DNA of 64,000 nt from Streptomyces scabiei 87.22 (GTDB taxonomy: Bacteria > Actinomycetota > Actinomycetes > Streptomycetales > Streptomycetaceae): positions 558,001 to 622,000 of the forward strand of contig NC_013929.1 in the NCBI RefSeq assembly GCF_000091305.1, given 5' to 3'. Both the position numbers and the translations under genes were made by a program. The notes under the pieces are model-generated. The model searched no databases. It had not been told where the DNA came from and was given only the letters and a program-made list of their open reading frames with translations. Of the stretch, positions 51,649-61,120 are shown piece by piece. The first letter of the stretch is position 1. Every line of letters begins with the position of its first letter.

Positions 51649-52797
51649 TCACGGTCTGGCCGAGGTGGAGAGCGCCACGAGCGTGGTGACCGCGTCGCGC
51701 AGCCCGGCGGGCCGCAGCAGTTCCTCGGGGGTACGGCGGCCCCAGCCGGGGCCGCACAGCAGGACGGGGGTCTGCCGGCGTGCGCCGCGGACCCCCCACC
51801 GGGTGGCGGCGGTGTGCTGTGCCAGCGGCAGGCCGGCGGTGCGCCGGGACTGGGCCCACAGGGCGACCGCGGCCGGGCCGGTGCGCCGGACGGCCCCGTC
51901 CAGCGCGTCGGCCGGGACCGCGCCGCCGAGCATCAGCGCCGGTACGCGTGACTCCGCCAGCGCGGCGCTGAGCGCCTCCAGGGGCAGGGTGTGGTGCTCG
52001 TCGGGAAGGCAGGCCAGCAGGACGGGCGGGGTGTCCCCCTGCGGCTGCGGGGTGGCGGCGTACAGATGGCGCAGCGTGGTGGAGATGTGCCAGGACAGCA
52101 GGTGCTCGACCTCCACGTACCGGTCGCCGGAGGACTCCCACTTCCGGCCGACCGCCCGCAGGGTGGGAGCGATCACCTCCTCCCACGCGACGACGAGGCC
52201 GTAGGTGCGCACCACCGTCAGCAGCTGCTCCTGGACGGCCGCCGCGTCCAGCCGGACGGCGGCACGGGCCAGGCCCCGGCATTCCTGGCGCACGTCGCCC
52301 AGCGGCAGGGCGGTGGCCGCGTGGGAGGCGGCGCCGAACGCCCCCGGCCGCGCAGGCTCCTCGGGCTCGGCCGCGGACCCGCCGGAGGCCCGGCGCGCTG
52401 TCGCCGTCGCGACGGCGGGGAGCTCGGCGGCGGGTGGCTCGGCGGCGCGCCCCCGGGGTCGTCGCATGGCGGCGCGGGCGGCCTCCGCCGGAGGGATGCC
52501 GGTGGCCGTCAGCCGGCACATCTCCTGCAGCATCGCCACGTCCTCGGGCGACCAGCGGCGCTGGCGGCCCTCGGCCCGTACGGCGGGGCCCAGTCCGTAG
52601 CGGCGGTCCCAGGACCGCAGCGTGGTCGGTGACACGCCCAGCTGCCGCGCGAGGAAGCCCGTCGTCACCCCGTGCGGGAGCGGCTCCACGGCCGGGTCGG
52701 GCCCCGTACCGGCTCCGGCGGGCGGGTGCGGGGCGACCGACGGGGAGAGGTGGTCCGGCGGAGGGCCGGCGGGTCCCGGCGATCGGTGTTCCGGCAC
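51649..52797 (-). CDS. litR: LitR-type MerR-family, B12-binding light regulator
   Basis: A 382-residue regulator. The MerR DNA-binding domain is at about 43-105 (TTGFLARQLGVSPTTLRSWDRRYG, in part). The cobalamin module has W220 followed by E231-H232 (W-x10-EH) and the DEHHTLP motif with H269 as the likely cobalt ligand. Light-sensitive LitR proteins of Streptomyces use adenosyl-B12 to control carotenoid genes through the sigma factor LitS. It lies beside crtB-crtI-crtE and the sigma gene here. The GTG at 52797 is chosen for AAGGAGG 9 bases upstream; a longer frame starts at 52881. Confidence 0.9.
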   Translation of the reverse strand: MPEHRSPGPAGPPPDHLSPSVAPHPPAGAGTGPDPAVEPLPHGVTTGFLARQLGVSPTTLRSWDRRYGLGPAVRAEGRQRRWSPEDVAMLQEMCRLTATGIPPAEAARAAMRRPRGRAAEPPAAELPAVATATARRASGGSAAEPEEPARPGAFGAASHAATALPLGDVRQECRGLARAAVRLDAAAVQEQLLTVVRTYGLVVAWEEVIAPTLRAVGRKWESSGDRYVEVEHLLSWHISTTLRHLYAATPQPQGDTPPVLLACLPDEHHTLPLEALSAALAESRVPALMLGGAVPADALDGAVRRTGPAAVALWAQSRRTAGLPLAQHTAATRWGVRGARRQTPVLLCGPGWGRRTPEELLRPAGLRDAVTTLVALSTSARP

Positions 52798-52907
52798 GGG
52801 CTCGCGCCTCCTTCCGCCTGCGGCGCGACCCGGGTGGTCCACGCGGTTCCTCTTCCGGTGGACGTGCCCGGACGGATGCACGCGAGGACCACTCCCGGGC
52901 CCGGCGC

Positions 52908-53918
52908 TCAGCCGGGGAAGCGTCCCGTGGAGCGCAGATGCCAGCGCCGCTCCGCGTAGGCGAGGTCGTCACGCCAGAGCCGGCCGGCGGCGGCCCGCAT
53001 CAGAGGTCGCAGCAGCGGGGCCGCCCGGCGCGCCACGGCGAACCCGGGCCGGTCCGACGCCGCCACCACGGCCTCCACCACCGCCGTGCGCGGCCGGCCC
53101 CGGTCGTCCGGGGCCAGCGGCGTCGCGTGGCTCTCCACCACCGACCCCTGTCCCTCGCCGTCGGTGATGTGCATGACGACCGTGCGCGGCTCGGGCGCGG
53201 TGAACACCGCACGCACCGGTACGACGAGCCGCCCGGCGAGCTTGAACGACACGTCGACGACGAAGGCGTCCTCGTCGCCCGCGCCCGTGGGGGCGTCGGC
53301 GACGGTCAGGTCGACGAAGGAGTACGGGTGGAACCAGGCGCCGTGCCACGGGTCCAGTCGGTTGGCGACCACGTCCTCCGGCTCGCAGGTGCCGATGCCC
53401 ACGTAGACCGCCGACAGCGACGCGGCGGGAGCCGGCCGCACCGGCACCACCGGGGCGTCGAGCGGTGCCTCGCCGCCCACGTCGTCCAGCCGCACCCACA
53501 CCAGCACGCCGTCGTCGTGGGCGGGCAGAGGCTCCCAGCCGGCGAAGGGGGAGCCGGGCAGCGCGAGTCCGTGCCAGTGGCAGACGAGCGTGCCGCAGCG
53601 CACGGGGCTGTCCTTCAGCGGCGCGCCCAGATGGGGGCAGACTCCGGGGCCGGCCACCAGCCGGCCGTCCGCGTCGCGCCATACGACCACTTCCCGGCCG
53701 GCGACCGTGCGGGCCAGGGGCCGGTCGGCGCGGAGGTCCCGGGTGGCGCCGACGACGTACCAGTTGCCCGAGGGTCGTGCCTGGGCGCGCTTGAGGGCGC
53801 GGGCGATCACGGCGGGGCGGGCCTCGCGCCATGTGGGCCGCTGCCGCTCCCAGGCCACGGGTCCGCGCCTGAGGGACAGGGGGTACCGTCCGCGGCGGAC
53901 GGGACGTCGGGGGCTCAC
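52908..53918 (-). CDS. Rieske [2Fe-2S] protein of the carotenoid cluster (DUF5914-like)
   Basis: A 336-residue protein. The Rieske cluster ligands are C94-x-H96 in VCPHLGAP and C113-x2-H116 in VCHWHGLAL. The C-terminal 190 residues ([23 protein letters not shown] in parts, and the late [16 protein letters not shown]) are the DUF5914 type found with carotenoid genes in Streptomyces. No mononuclear iron site is obvious, so an electron-transfer or assisting role is more likely than oxygenation. The GTG overlaps the crtB stop (GTGA) and has GAGGAGGTCGC upstream. Confidence 0.85.
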   Translation of the reverse strand: MSPRRPVRRGRYPLSLRRGPVAWERQRPTWREARPAVIARALKRAQARPSGNWYVVGATRDLRADRPLARTVAGREVVVWRDADGRLVAGPGVCPHLGAPLKDSPVRCGTLVCHWHGLALPGSPFAGWEPLPAHDDGVLVWVRLDDVGGEAPLDAPVVPVRPAPAASLSAVYVGIGTCEPEDVVANRLDPWHGAWFHPYSFVDLTVADAPTGAGDEDAFVVDVSFKLAGRLVVPVRAVFTAPEPRTVVMHITDGEGQGSVVESHATPLAPDDRGRPRTAVVEAVVAASDRPGFAVARRAAPLLRPLMRAAAGRLWRDDLAYAERRWHLRSTGRFPG

Positions 53919-54955
53919 GCGACCTCCTCGTGCACCGGGTCCGGTGCGGCGCCCACGCCGGTCCGTGGAGGTGCGGCGGTGGGCACGACGGCCGTCGCGG
54001 GCGGTGTCCGCCGCGCCTGGGCACGTCCCCGCAGCCGGGCCGCCGTCAGGCGTACGAGTCCGTCGGCGGCGACGGCCGCCCGGCGCCGCCGGGGGACCAC
54101 GGCACGCCGGTGCAGCACCGCGTACCCGTCGTCGGCGACGGCGTCCAGGATGCCGCCGTAGAGCACGAACGCGGTACGGATACAGGGCCGGGAGACGGGG
54201 TCGAGCATGGGCAGGCCGGGGGCGGCCTCGCGGTAGACACCGCGGGTGAGGTCGTCGAAGGCCCGCAGGGCGCGCGTGATGCGCGGGTCGCGGCGGCCGG
54301 TGCGGCGGCTCCAGGACAGCAGTTCGCGGTCCACGCCGTGCGCCGCCAGCAGGTCGGCGGGCAGGTAGACGCGACCGCGGTCGAGGTCCTCGCCCACGTC
54401 GCGCAGGAAGTTGGTCAGCTGGAAGGCGAGCCCCAGGGCGGCCGCGTGCGGGGCGGCCTCCTCGCGCGGGACCACCGTGCCCAGGATCGGCAGCATCTGC
54501 AGTCCGATGACAGCGGCGGAACCATGCGTGTAGGCGCGCAGGGCGTCGTAGGTCGGGTAGTCGGTGACCTCCAGGTCGCTGCGCATGGACGCCATGAAGT
54601 CGCGGAAGTGCCGGTGGTCGATGGCGTACCGGCGTGCGGTGTCCGCGAGGGCGAGGACGACCGGCTCGGGGCTGTCGCCGTCGCGCAGGCCCTGTTCCAG
54701 ACGCTCGTGCAGGAGGCCGAGGTCGGCCGCGCGGCGGTGGGGCGGCAGGTCCGTGTCCAGGGAGTCGACGATGTCGTCGGCCCAGCGGGCGAAGCCGTAG
54801 AGCGCGTGCACGGCGGGGCGGCGTTCCACGGGCAGCAGCCGGGTGGCGAGGAAGTAGGTCCTGCCGTGCCGGGCGTTGAGGCGGCGGCAGCGCGTGTAGG
54901 CATCGCGCAGGGCCGGCTCGGTGATGCCCGCCGCGTCGAGTTCGCGGGCGGTCAT
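53915..54955 (-). CDS. crtB: Phytoene synthase
   Basis: A 346-residue squalene/phytoene synthase that joins two geranylgeranyl diphosphates into phytoene. The two Asp-rich motifs are DDIVD (60-64) and DVGED (186-190), with [12 protein letters not shown] and [22 protein letters not shown] surrounding them (in parts). The ATG overlaps the crtI stop (ATGA), so the two are produced together. The C-terminal 60 residues are Pro/Ala-rich and probably not catalytic. Confidence 0.96.
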   Translation of the reverse strand: MTARELDAAGITEPALRDAYTRCRRLNARHGRTYFLATRLLPVERRPAVHALYGFARWADDIVDSLDTDLPPHRRAADLGLLHERLEQGLRDGDSPEPVVLALADTARRYAIDHRHFRDFMASMRSDLEVTDYPTYDALRAYTHGSAAVIGLQMLPILGTVVPREEAAPHAAALGLAFQLTNFLRDVGEDLDRGRVYLPADLLAAHGVDRELLSWSRRTGRRDPRITRALRAFDDLTRGVYREAAPGLPMLDPVSRPCIRTAFVLYGGILDAVADDGYAVLHRRAVVPRRRRAAVAADGLVRLTAARLRGRAQARRTPPATAVVPTAAPPRTGVGAAPDPVHEEVA

Positions 54956-56496
54956 GAGGTGGGTCCTTCCGGTGCGGTGGGCGCGGTGCGCACGCGCCCG
55001 GGTACGGGGGCCGCGTGCCCTCCGGTGATCCGGGCGGCGGCGAGCTTGCCGGACAGCAGGACGGTCGGCACGCCGACGCCCGGTGTGGTGCCGCAGCCGG
55101 CGAGTACGGCGTTCGTGGTGCCGCGTACGAGGTTGCGGGGGCGGAACGGGCCGGTCTGCGCGAAGGTGTGGGCGGCCGAGAAGGGGGTGCCCGCGGCGTG
55201 GCCCTGGGCGTGCCAGTCGGCCGGGGTGACCAGGGCCTGTTCCTCGACCGCGTCGGCGATGCCGTCGAATCCGCGCCGTTCCAGCTCGCGCAGGACGCTG
55301 TCGCGGTAGCGGGGGGCCAGGTCGCCCCAGGCGGCGGCGTCCGGTCCGATGTCGGTGTTGGGGCAGGGGGCGAGGATGTAGTGGAGGTGGTGGCCGGGCG
55401 GGGCGAGGGTCGGGTCGGTGGCGGTGGGGCGGGTGATCAGCAGCGACGGGTCGCTCATCAGGCTGCCGGTGCGGGTGAGTTCGTCGAAGGTGCGCCGCCA
55501 CGCGGCCCCGAACGACAGGGTGTGGTGGGCGAGTTCGGGCCAGGTGCGGTCGGTGCCGGCGTGCAGGACGACCGCCGAGGGCGCGTGCCGGATCCGCAGC
55601 GGGCGGCGCGGGGTGCGTCCGAGGAGGCGGTAGACGGCGGGCAGGTCGGCGGTGAGGACCACGGCGTCGCACGGGATGCGCTCGTCCGCGGTGACCACGG
55701 CGGTGACGCGGTCTCCGGAGCGTTCCAGCCGGACGACCTCCTGCCCGAAGCGCAGGTCGGCGCCCGCGTCGGCGGCGGCGTCGGCCATGGCCTGCGGGAG
55801 CGCGTGCATGCCGCCGCGGGGGAAGTAGACGCCGGCCACCGTGTCCATGTAGGCGATCACGGCGTACGCGGCGAGCGCCCGCGCGGGCGGGACCCCCGCG
55901 TACAGGGCCTGGAAGGAGAAGACGCGGCGCAGGCGTTCGTCGCGCAGATGGCGGCCGATGCCCGCGTCCAGCCGTCCGAAGCCGCCCAGCGCGGCGAGCC
56001 GGGCGAGGTCGGGGGTGAGCAGTTGCAGGGGCGAGTCGAAGTTGGTGTCGATGAAGCGGCGCAGCTGGGCCCGGTACAGCTTCTCCAGCCAGCCGCGCAG
56101 CCTCCGGTAGCCGGCGGCCTCCTCGGCGCCCGCGAAGCGTTCGACCTCCGCCTCCATGGCGTCGGCGTCGGTGTGCACGTCGATGCCGCTGCCGTCGGCG
56201 AACAGGGCCCGGTAGGCCGGGTGCAGGGGGATCAGCTCGACCCGGTCGCGCAGGTTCTCGCCGACCGCGGCGAAGGCCTCGTCCGCCAGGTCCGGCATGG
56301 TGAGCACGGTGGGCCCGGTGTCGATGCGGTAGCCGCCGCGCACCAGGCGTCCGGCGCGCCCGCCGGGCAGGGGGTCGCGTTCGACGAGGGTGACCCGGCG
56401 GCCGGCGCCGAGCAGGTGCAGTGCGGCCGCCAGGCCGGAGAGTCCGGCACCGACGACCACGATGTGGTCCGTGCGCCCGGGAACGGTGCGGCTCAA
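54952..56496 (-). CDS. crtI: Phytoene desaturase (CrtI-type)
   Basis: A 514-residue FAD oxidoreductase that desaturates phytoene to lycopene. The FAD-binding motif is [20 protein letters not shown] and the phytoene-desaturase N-signature is [24 protein letters not shown] (in part). The C-terminal signature is [22 protein letters not shown] (in part). The TTG at 56496 overlaps the crtE stop (TTGA) and has GAGGAGGTGG upstream. Confidence 0.96.
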   Translation of the reverse strand: MSRTVPGRTDHIVVVGAGLSGLAAALHLLGAGRRVTLVERDPLPGGRAGRLVRGGYRIDTGPTVLTMPDLADEAFAAVGENLRDRVELIPLHPAYRALFADGSGIDVHTDADAMEAEVERFAGAEEAAGYRRLRGWLEKLYRAQLRRFIDTNFDSPLQLLTPDLARLAALGGFGRLDAGIGRHLRDERLRRVFSFQALYAGVPPARALAAYAVIAYMDTVAGVYFPRGGMHALPQAMADAAADAGADLRFGQEVVRLERSGDRVTAVVTADERIPCDAVVLTADLPAVYRLLGRTPRRPLRIRHAPSAVVLHAGTDRTWPELAHHTLSFGAAWRRTFDELTRTGSLMSDPSLLITRPTATDPTLAPPGHHLHYILAPCPNTDIGPDAAAWGDLAPRYRDSVLRELERRGFDGIADAVEEQALVTPADWHAQGHAAGTPFSAAHTFAQTGPFRPRNLVRGTTNAVLAGCGTTPGVGVPTVLLSGKLAAARITGGHAAPVPGRVRTAPTAPEGPTS

Positions 56497-57827
56497 CGCG
56501 CCACCTCCTCGACGGCGCCCGGCAGCAGCGGGACGGGCAGGCCGTCCAGGGGTCCGCGCGCGCCGAAGGGCGGTGTCGGCGGCGGACCGCCGGCCGTGGT
56601 GTGCAGCAGCTCCCGCAGGCGCCGTCGGCCCTCGGTCTCCAGGGGGGCGGAGTCCAGATGGCGCAGGCCCTGGGCGACCAGCCGGTCGATCTTCGCCTCG
56701 ACGAGGTCGCGCGCGCCGGTGCGGACCAGGACGTCGACGACCTCGGCGAGCCGGTTCTCGGGCAGTTCGGCGTCGCCGAGCGACTCCCTCAGCACGGTCA
56801 GGGCCCGCCGGTCACCGGCCGCCTCGGCCCGGGCCTGGGCGACCGCGACCAGATAGGTGGGCTTGCCCGCGCGGATGTCGCCACCGGTGGGTTTGCCGCT
56901 GTGCCGCGGGCCGCCGAAGACGTCGCCGAGGTCGTCCCGGAGCTGGAAGGCGATGCCGACGCACCGTCCCGCCGAGCACAGGGCCCGGGTCCGCGCGGCG
57001 TCCGCGCCCGCCAGGGCCGCCCCGAGGGCCAGCGGGCGCTCCACGGAGTACAGGGCGCTCTTGAGGCAGGCGGCGCGGATGGCGCGGGCCAGCGACCTGG
57101 AGGAGGTGGCCTGCCCTTGGATGTCCAGGTACTGCCCGGCCACCATCTCGGTGCGCATGACGCTCCACAGTTCGCGGACGGCGCGGTCGGTGTCCGGCGT
57201 GGTGAGGGTGGCCGCGACGATGTCGTCGGCCCAGGCCAGGGCCAGATCGCCGGCGAGGATGGCGGCGGCCTCGCCGAAGCGCGCCCCGTCCGCCGGGGCC
57301 GTGCCTCCGGCGTACTGGGCGGCGATGTCGGCGTGCAGGGCGAGCCGGCCGCGGCGCAGCCGGGAGGCGTCCATGACGTCGTCGTGGACGAGTGCGCAGG
57401 TCTGGATCAGTTCGAGGGCGGCGCCGACGCGCAGCGCGGCCTCGGTCTCGGCGGCCCCTCCTCCGCACGCCCGCAGGGCCCACCACACGAAGCGCGGACG
57501 CATGAGCTTGCCGCCGTCCAGCGCGAACCGCGCGACGCGGTCCGCCAGGTCCGCCGCGAACACCGGGTCGAGGGCGGCGGCGCGTTCGGTGCGCTCCGCC
57601 AGCAGGTTCTCCAGGACGCGGCGCACGGCCGCCGGGACGTCGTCGTCGACGGTGTGCGGTCCGCCCGCGCCGGGCGGGGGGTGCGGGTGGTCCTCCCGCC
57701 GGGGGCCGGGTGAGGGGCGGTGCACCCCGGAGCACGGGTCGTCGCCCGCGTGCTCCCGCCGCGGCGCCGCGCGGGTCGCGGGCGGTGACGCTGCCACAGG
57801 GTGGTCCTTCGCGTCGCTGGGGCCCAT
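56493..57827 (-). CDS. crtE: Geranylgeranyl diphosphate synthase
   Basis: A 444-residue prenyl transferase supplying geranylgeranyl diphosphate to the carotenoid pathway. The first Asp-rich motif is DDVMD (149-153) and the second is DDLGD in [20 protein letters not shown] and GKPTYLVA are also typical. The N-terminal 60 residues are Pro/Arg-rich and probably disordered. The ATG at 57827 has GGAAGGA 7 bases upstream; the open frame begins earlier. It is the first gene of the minus-strand operon crtE-crtI-crtB-Rieske, possibly running on to litR. Confidence 0.94.
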   Translation of the reverse strand: MGPSDAKDHPVAASPPATRAAPRREHAGDDPCSGVHRPSPGPRREDHPHPPPGAGGPHTVDDDVPAAVRRVLENLLAERTERAAALDPVFAADLADRVARFALDGGKLMRPRFVWWALRACGGGAAETEAALRVGAALELIQTCALVHDDVMDASRLRRGRLALHADIAAQYAGGTAPADGARFGEAAAILAGDLALAWADDIVAATLTTPDTDRAVRELWSVMRTEMVAGQYLDIQGQATSSRSLARAIRAACLKSALYSVERPLALGAALAGADAARTRALCSAGRCVGIAFQLRDDLGDVFGGPRHSGKPTGGDIRAGKPTYLVAVAQARAEAAGDRRALTVLRESLGDAELPENRLAEVVDVLVRTGARDLVEAKIDRLVAQGLRHLDSAPLETEGRRRLRELLHTTAGGPPPTPPFGARGPLDGLPVPLLPGAVEEVAR

Positions 57828-58151
57828 CACGGTTCCTTCCGTCGCCGACACAGCGGTACCTGCCTCAACGCCTTCCGCGGCAGGGGTGCCCGCGGATGCG
57901 CCGGAGGAGTGAAAAGGTGCGGCCGGTGCGCGGACCGGGGGCCATCCGTGGGATGGGCCGCCCCGCTCCCGCACAAAGCGCTGCACAGGCGATGCAAGTT
58001 GTGGCCTCTCTCCTCGTCCTCGCAGGGTGGAGGAGTTGCAGGAGCCGAGCGACGCGCGCCCGACATGGACGGCACGGGTGCCCCGGAAGCCCGCCCGTCA
58101 CCCCCGCGGGGCGCGACGGACCCAGCCCGCACCGCACAAGGAGCAGACACC
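57828..58151. other. Divergent promoter region, crtE and litS
   Basis: No gene is supported. The centre has CACAA (57972-57976) and TTGTG (57999-58003) as inverted copies around GCTGCACAGGCGATGCAAG. LitR and LitS-driven promoters are expected here, and CGCTGCAC recurs in the litS-crtY gap at 58779-58786. Confidence 0.45.
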
Positions 58152-58775
58152 ATGAGTGCACAGCAGGCCGAGAAGACCCAGGACGGCGTCGCGCTCTGGG
58201 CACCGGCGGAGGACTCCCTGGAGCAGGAGGAACTGGCCGCCGGGTTCGTGGCCGGCGACGAGGGGTGCCTGACCGCGGCCTACCACCGGTGGGGCGGGCT
58301 CGTGTACACGCTCGCCCGGCGTTCCCTCGGCGACGCCCGGGAGGCGGAGGACGTGCGGCAGTCGGTGTTCCTCGCGGCCTGGCGCGGGCGCGCCGGATAC
58401 GCGCCCGAGCGCGGTGCGCTGGGCGCCTGGCTCGTCGGTATCACCCGGCGCAAGATCGCCGACGCCCTGACCGCGCGGACGCGGCAGGCCGACCTCGTGG
58501 CGGCGGCCGGAACCCGTATGGCCGAGGCTCCCGTGAACCGCGACACGCTGCCGGAGGCCGTGCTCGACCGGGTCCTGATCGGCCGCGAGTTCGCGAGGAT
58601 CCCGGCCCCGCAGCGCCGGGTGCTCACCCTCGCCTTCTACGACGACCTGACCCAGGCCCAGATCGCCGAGGTCACCGGCTGGCCGCTGGGCACCGTCAAG
58701 AGCCACGCCCGGCGCGGGCTGCAGCGCCTGAGCCGCAGCCTCAGCGAGGAGGGCGTCGACGATCACCACGGGTGA
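58152..58775 (+). CDS. litS: ECF sigma factor LitS
   Basis: A 207-residue sigma-70-family ECF factor. Region 2 includes YHRWGGLVYTLARRSLGDAREAEDVRQSVFLAAWRG (in parts) and region 4 the helix-turn-helix LTQAQIAEVTGWPLGTVKSHARRGLQRL (in parts). In Streptomyces coelicolor LitS is light-induced via LitR and transcribes crt genes. Its location between crtE and crtY supports the same role here. The ATG has AAGGAG 8 bases upstream. Confidence 0.93.
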   Translation: MSAQQAEKTQDGVALWAPAEDSLEQEELAAGFVAGDEGCLTAAYHRWGGLVYTLARRSLGDAREAEDVRQSVFLAAWRGRAGYAPERGALGAWLVGITRRKIADALTARTRQADLVAAAGTRMAEAPVNRDTLPEAVLDRVLIGREFARIPAPQRRVLTLAFYDDLTQAQIAEVTGWPLGTVKSHARRGLQRLSRSLSEEGVDDHHG

Positions 58776-59041
58776 AACGCTGCACGATCGGTGCGGAGTG
58801 AACAACGGGGGCGCGGCGAGGCTTTCCCTCGGTTCCGGTCCGGCCGGCACACCGGTGCGTGCCGCTCCCCCGGGGCAGACGCAGACCATGCGCCAGACAC
58901 TCCCGGTACTCCACACCCACCCCACCCGGCCGACAATCCGGCCGAGCCTGCATCCGCCACGGCCCCCGGGGCGGAAAGCTGGCGAGAGGCCGACGGCCGC
59001 GGGCGTTCCGCCGGTGCGGCCGGACAGGGAGGGAGCCACAG
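58776..59041 (+). promoter_or_regulatory. litS-crtY intergenic region, probable crtY promoter
   Basis: No gene is supported in 266 bp. CGCTGCAC at 58779-58786 with GCAC-N5-GTGC (58783-58795 approximately) forms a small inverted repeat just after the litS stop. It is a candidate site for LitR or a LitS promoter element. Confidence 0.35.
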
Positions 59042-60277
59042 GTGCTGGAGGCTGACGTGGCCATCGTGGGCGCGGGAGCGGCCGGGCTGTCCCTCGCCCA
59101 CCGGCTGTCCCGCCCCGCCCCGGGCGGCCCCCGCCTGTCGGTCCTGCTGCTGGACGCCCCGCCGGGACCGTCGCGTCCCCCGGTCCGTACATGGTGCTTC
59201 TGGGAGGCGGGACCGGGCCCCTACGACGCCGCCCTCAGCGCCGCCTGGCGGCGGCTGCGGGTGCGCACACCCGAGGGGCGGCTCCTGGACACGGACATCG
59301 CGCCCCTGACGTACAAGATGATCCGCTCCGACGACTTCGAGGCTCTCGTCACGGGCGAACTGGCCCGCAGCGACGAGGTCCGCCGTGTCGAAGCGGCCGT
59401 CGAGACGGTGGACGGCGTCGCCAGGGGCGCCGAGATCCTGGCCCGCACCGGCGGGGGCGCTCCCGTGGCGGTACGCGCCCGCTGGGTCTTCGACTCCCGG
59501 CCCCTGGGCAGTCTGCCCGCCGCCCGCACCACCCTGCTGCAGCACTTCCACGGCTGGTACGTCCGCGCCGAGCGGCCGGTGTTCGACCGCGGCACGGTGG
59601 AGTTCATGGACTTCCGGGTCCCGCAGCCGCCCGGCGGGCTCGCCTTCGGCTATGTCCTGCCCACCGACAGCCGCCGGGCACTCGTGGAGTACACCGAGTT
59701 CTCCCGTGCCGTCCTGTCCCCCGGCGCCTACGACACCGCGCTGCGCCGCTACACCGAGGAGGTGCTGCGGCTCGGTGACTTCGCGGTCGTCTCCACGGAG
59801 ACCGGGGTGATCCCCATGACCGACGCCCGCTTCCCCCGCCGGTCGGGGCCCTCGGTGTTCCGCATCGGCGCGGCCGGCGGCGCCACCCGGCCGTCCACGG
59901 GCTACACGTTCTCCGCGATCCAACGCCAGACACGGGCGGTCGCCGCCGCGCTGCGCGCCGGCCGGCACCCCCTGCCTCCGCCCGCCCATTCGGCGCGCTC
60001 CCGCGCGATGGACGCCGTACTGCTGAGGGCCCTGGACAGCGGCCGGGTCGACGGCGCCGCCTTCTTCGCACGGCTGTTCGCGCGCGTGCCGGCGGAGCGT
60101 CTGCTGCGCTTCCTGGACGGTGAGACCCGCCTCCACGAGGATCTCGCCCTCGGCATCCGCACGCCCGTGCTGCCGATGCTGCGCTCCGCCGCGGAGCTGT
60201 CCTGGCTGCCCCGCAGAGCCGCCCCGCCCGTCGGCCCCGCCGACACGTTCCCGGGCCGCGGTCCCGGCCGCCCGTGA
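59042..60277 (+). CDS. crtY: Lycopene beta-cyclase (CrtY-type)
   Basis: A 411-residue flavoprotein that forms the beta-ionone rings of beta-carotene from lycopene. The nucleotide-binding motif is VAIVGAGAAGLSLAHRL; WCFWEAG, DSRPL, QHFHGWYV and MDFRVPQ are diagnostic of the CrtY family, as is GGATRPSTGYTFSAIQRQ (in part). The GTG start has GGGAGGGAG about 7 bases upstream. It leads the plus-strand operon crtY-crtT-crtU. Confidence 0.94.
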   Translation: MLEADVAIVGAGAAGLSLAHRLSRPAPGGPRLSVLLLDAPPGPSRPPVRTWCFWEAGPGPYDAALSAAWRRLRVRTPEGRLLDTDIAPLTYKMIRSDDFEALVTGELARSDEVRRVEAAVETVDGVARGAEILARTGGGAPVAVRARWVFDSRPLGSLPAARTTLLQHFHGWYVRAERPVFDRGTVEFMDFRVPQPPGGLAFGYVLPTDSRRALVEYTEFSRAVLSPGAYDTALRRYTEEVLRLGDFAVVSTETGVIPMTDARFPRRSGPSVFRIGAAGGATRPSTGYTFSAIQRQTRAVAAALRAGRHPLPPPAHSARSRAMDAVLLRALDSGRVDGAAFFARLFARVPAERLLRFLDGETRLHEDLALGIRTPVLPMLRSAAELSWLPRRAAPPVGPADTFPGRGPGRP

Positions 60278-60334
60278 CCGGCACGGACGGCGCACCCCGT
60301 CCCGTACCGGCACGGACGGCGCACCCCGTCCCGT
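60277..60334 (+). repeat. 29-bp tandem duplication between crtY and crtT
   Basis: Two exact 29-bp copies lie at 60277-60305 and 60306-60334. The unit starts ACCGGCACGG and ends CCGTCCCGT. The first copy begins at the last base of the crtY stop codon; no coding function is apparent. Confidence 0.9.
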
Positions 60335-60391
60335 ACCCCACCGCCCGACCCCGCCCATCCGACCTCCGTGCACCGGCCGAGGAGACACCCC

Positions 60392-61120
60392 ATGACCCTG
60401 CTCCGCGACGAGGATCTGGCCGCCGCGTTCGACCATGCCTCGCGCAGCTACGACACGCTGGTGGCCGCCAACCCCGGCTACCACGCCCATCTGCGCCGCT
60501 CGGCGCGCCGCCTCGGGCTGCCGCGGCCCGGCGCCGGTCTGCGCGTCCTGGACCTCGGCTGCGGCACCGGCGCCTCCACCGCCGCGCTCAGCGCCGTGCT
60601 GCCCGGTGCCGAGATCACCGCCGTGGACGCCTCGGCGGGCATGCTGGAGCGGGCGGCCCGCAAACCCTGGCGCGAGGGGGTGCGCTTCGTGCACGCGCCC
60701 GCCGAACGTCTGGTGGACGCCGGCGTGGAGGGGCCGTTCGACGCGGTCTTCGCGGCCTATCTCTTCCGCAACGTCGCCGACCCCGACGCCGTCCTGTCCA
60801 CGGTGCGCGAGGTCCTGGCACCCCGGGGGCGCCTGGCGGTGCACGAGTACACCCTCAGCGGCCGGGCCGTCCACCGGGCGGTGTGGACGGGGGTGTGCCG
60901 CGGCATGGTCCTGCCCGTCGCCGCCCTGCTCGGCGACGGGCACCTGTACCGCCATCTGTGGCGCAGCGTGGTGGACTTCGACACCGCCGACGCCTTCGCC
61001 GCGCGGGTCGGCGCCCAGGGCTTCGACACCGTACGGGTGCTGCCCCTGCCCGGCTGGCAGACCGGCATCACGCACACGATCGTCGCCCGCCGGCCGGCCG
61101 GCGCCGGGGACGGCCGATGA
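60392..61120 (+). CDS. crtT: Carotenoid-cluster methyltransferase CrtT
   Basis: A 242-residue SAM-dependent methyltransferase of the UbiE type. Motif I is VLDLGCGTGASTAAL, then ITAVDASAGMLERA and FDAVFAAYLFRNVADPD. CrtT is conserved between crtY and crtU in Streptomyces, although methylation is not strictly needed for isorenieratene, so its substrate is uncertain. ATG with GAGGAG 8 bases upstream; its stop overlaps the crtU ATG (ATGA). Confidence 0.9.
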   Translation: MTLLRDEDLAAAFDHASRSYDTLVAANPGYHAHLRRSARRLGLPRPGAGLRVLDLGCGTGASTAALSAVLPGAEITAVDASAGMLERAARKPWREGVRFVHAPAERLVDAGVEGPFDAVFAAYLFRNVADPDAVLSTVREVLAPRGRLAVHEYTLSGRAVHRAVWTGVCRGMVLPVAALLGDGHLYRHLWRSVVDFDTADAFAARVGAQGFDTVRVLPLPGWQTGITHTIVARRPAGAGDGR

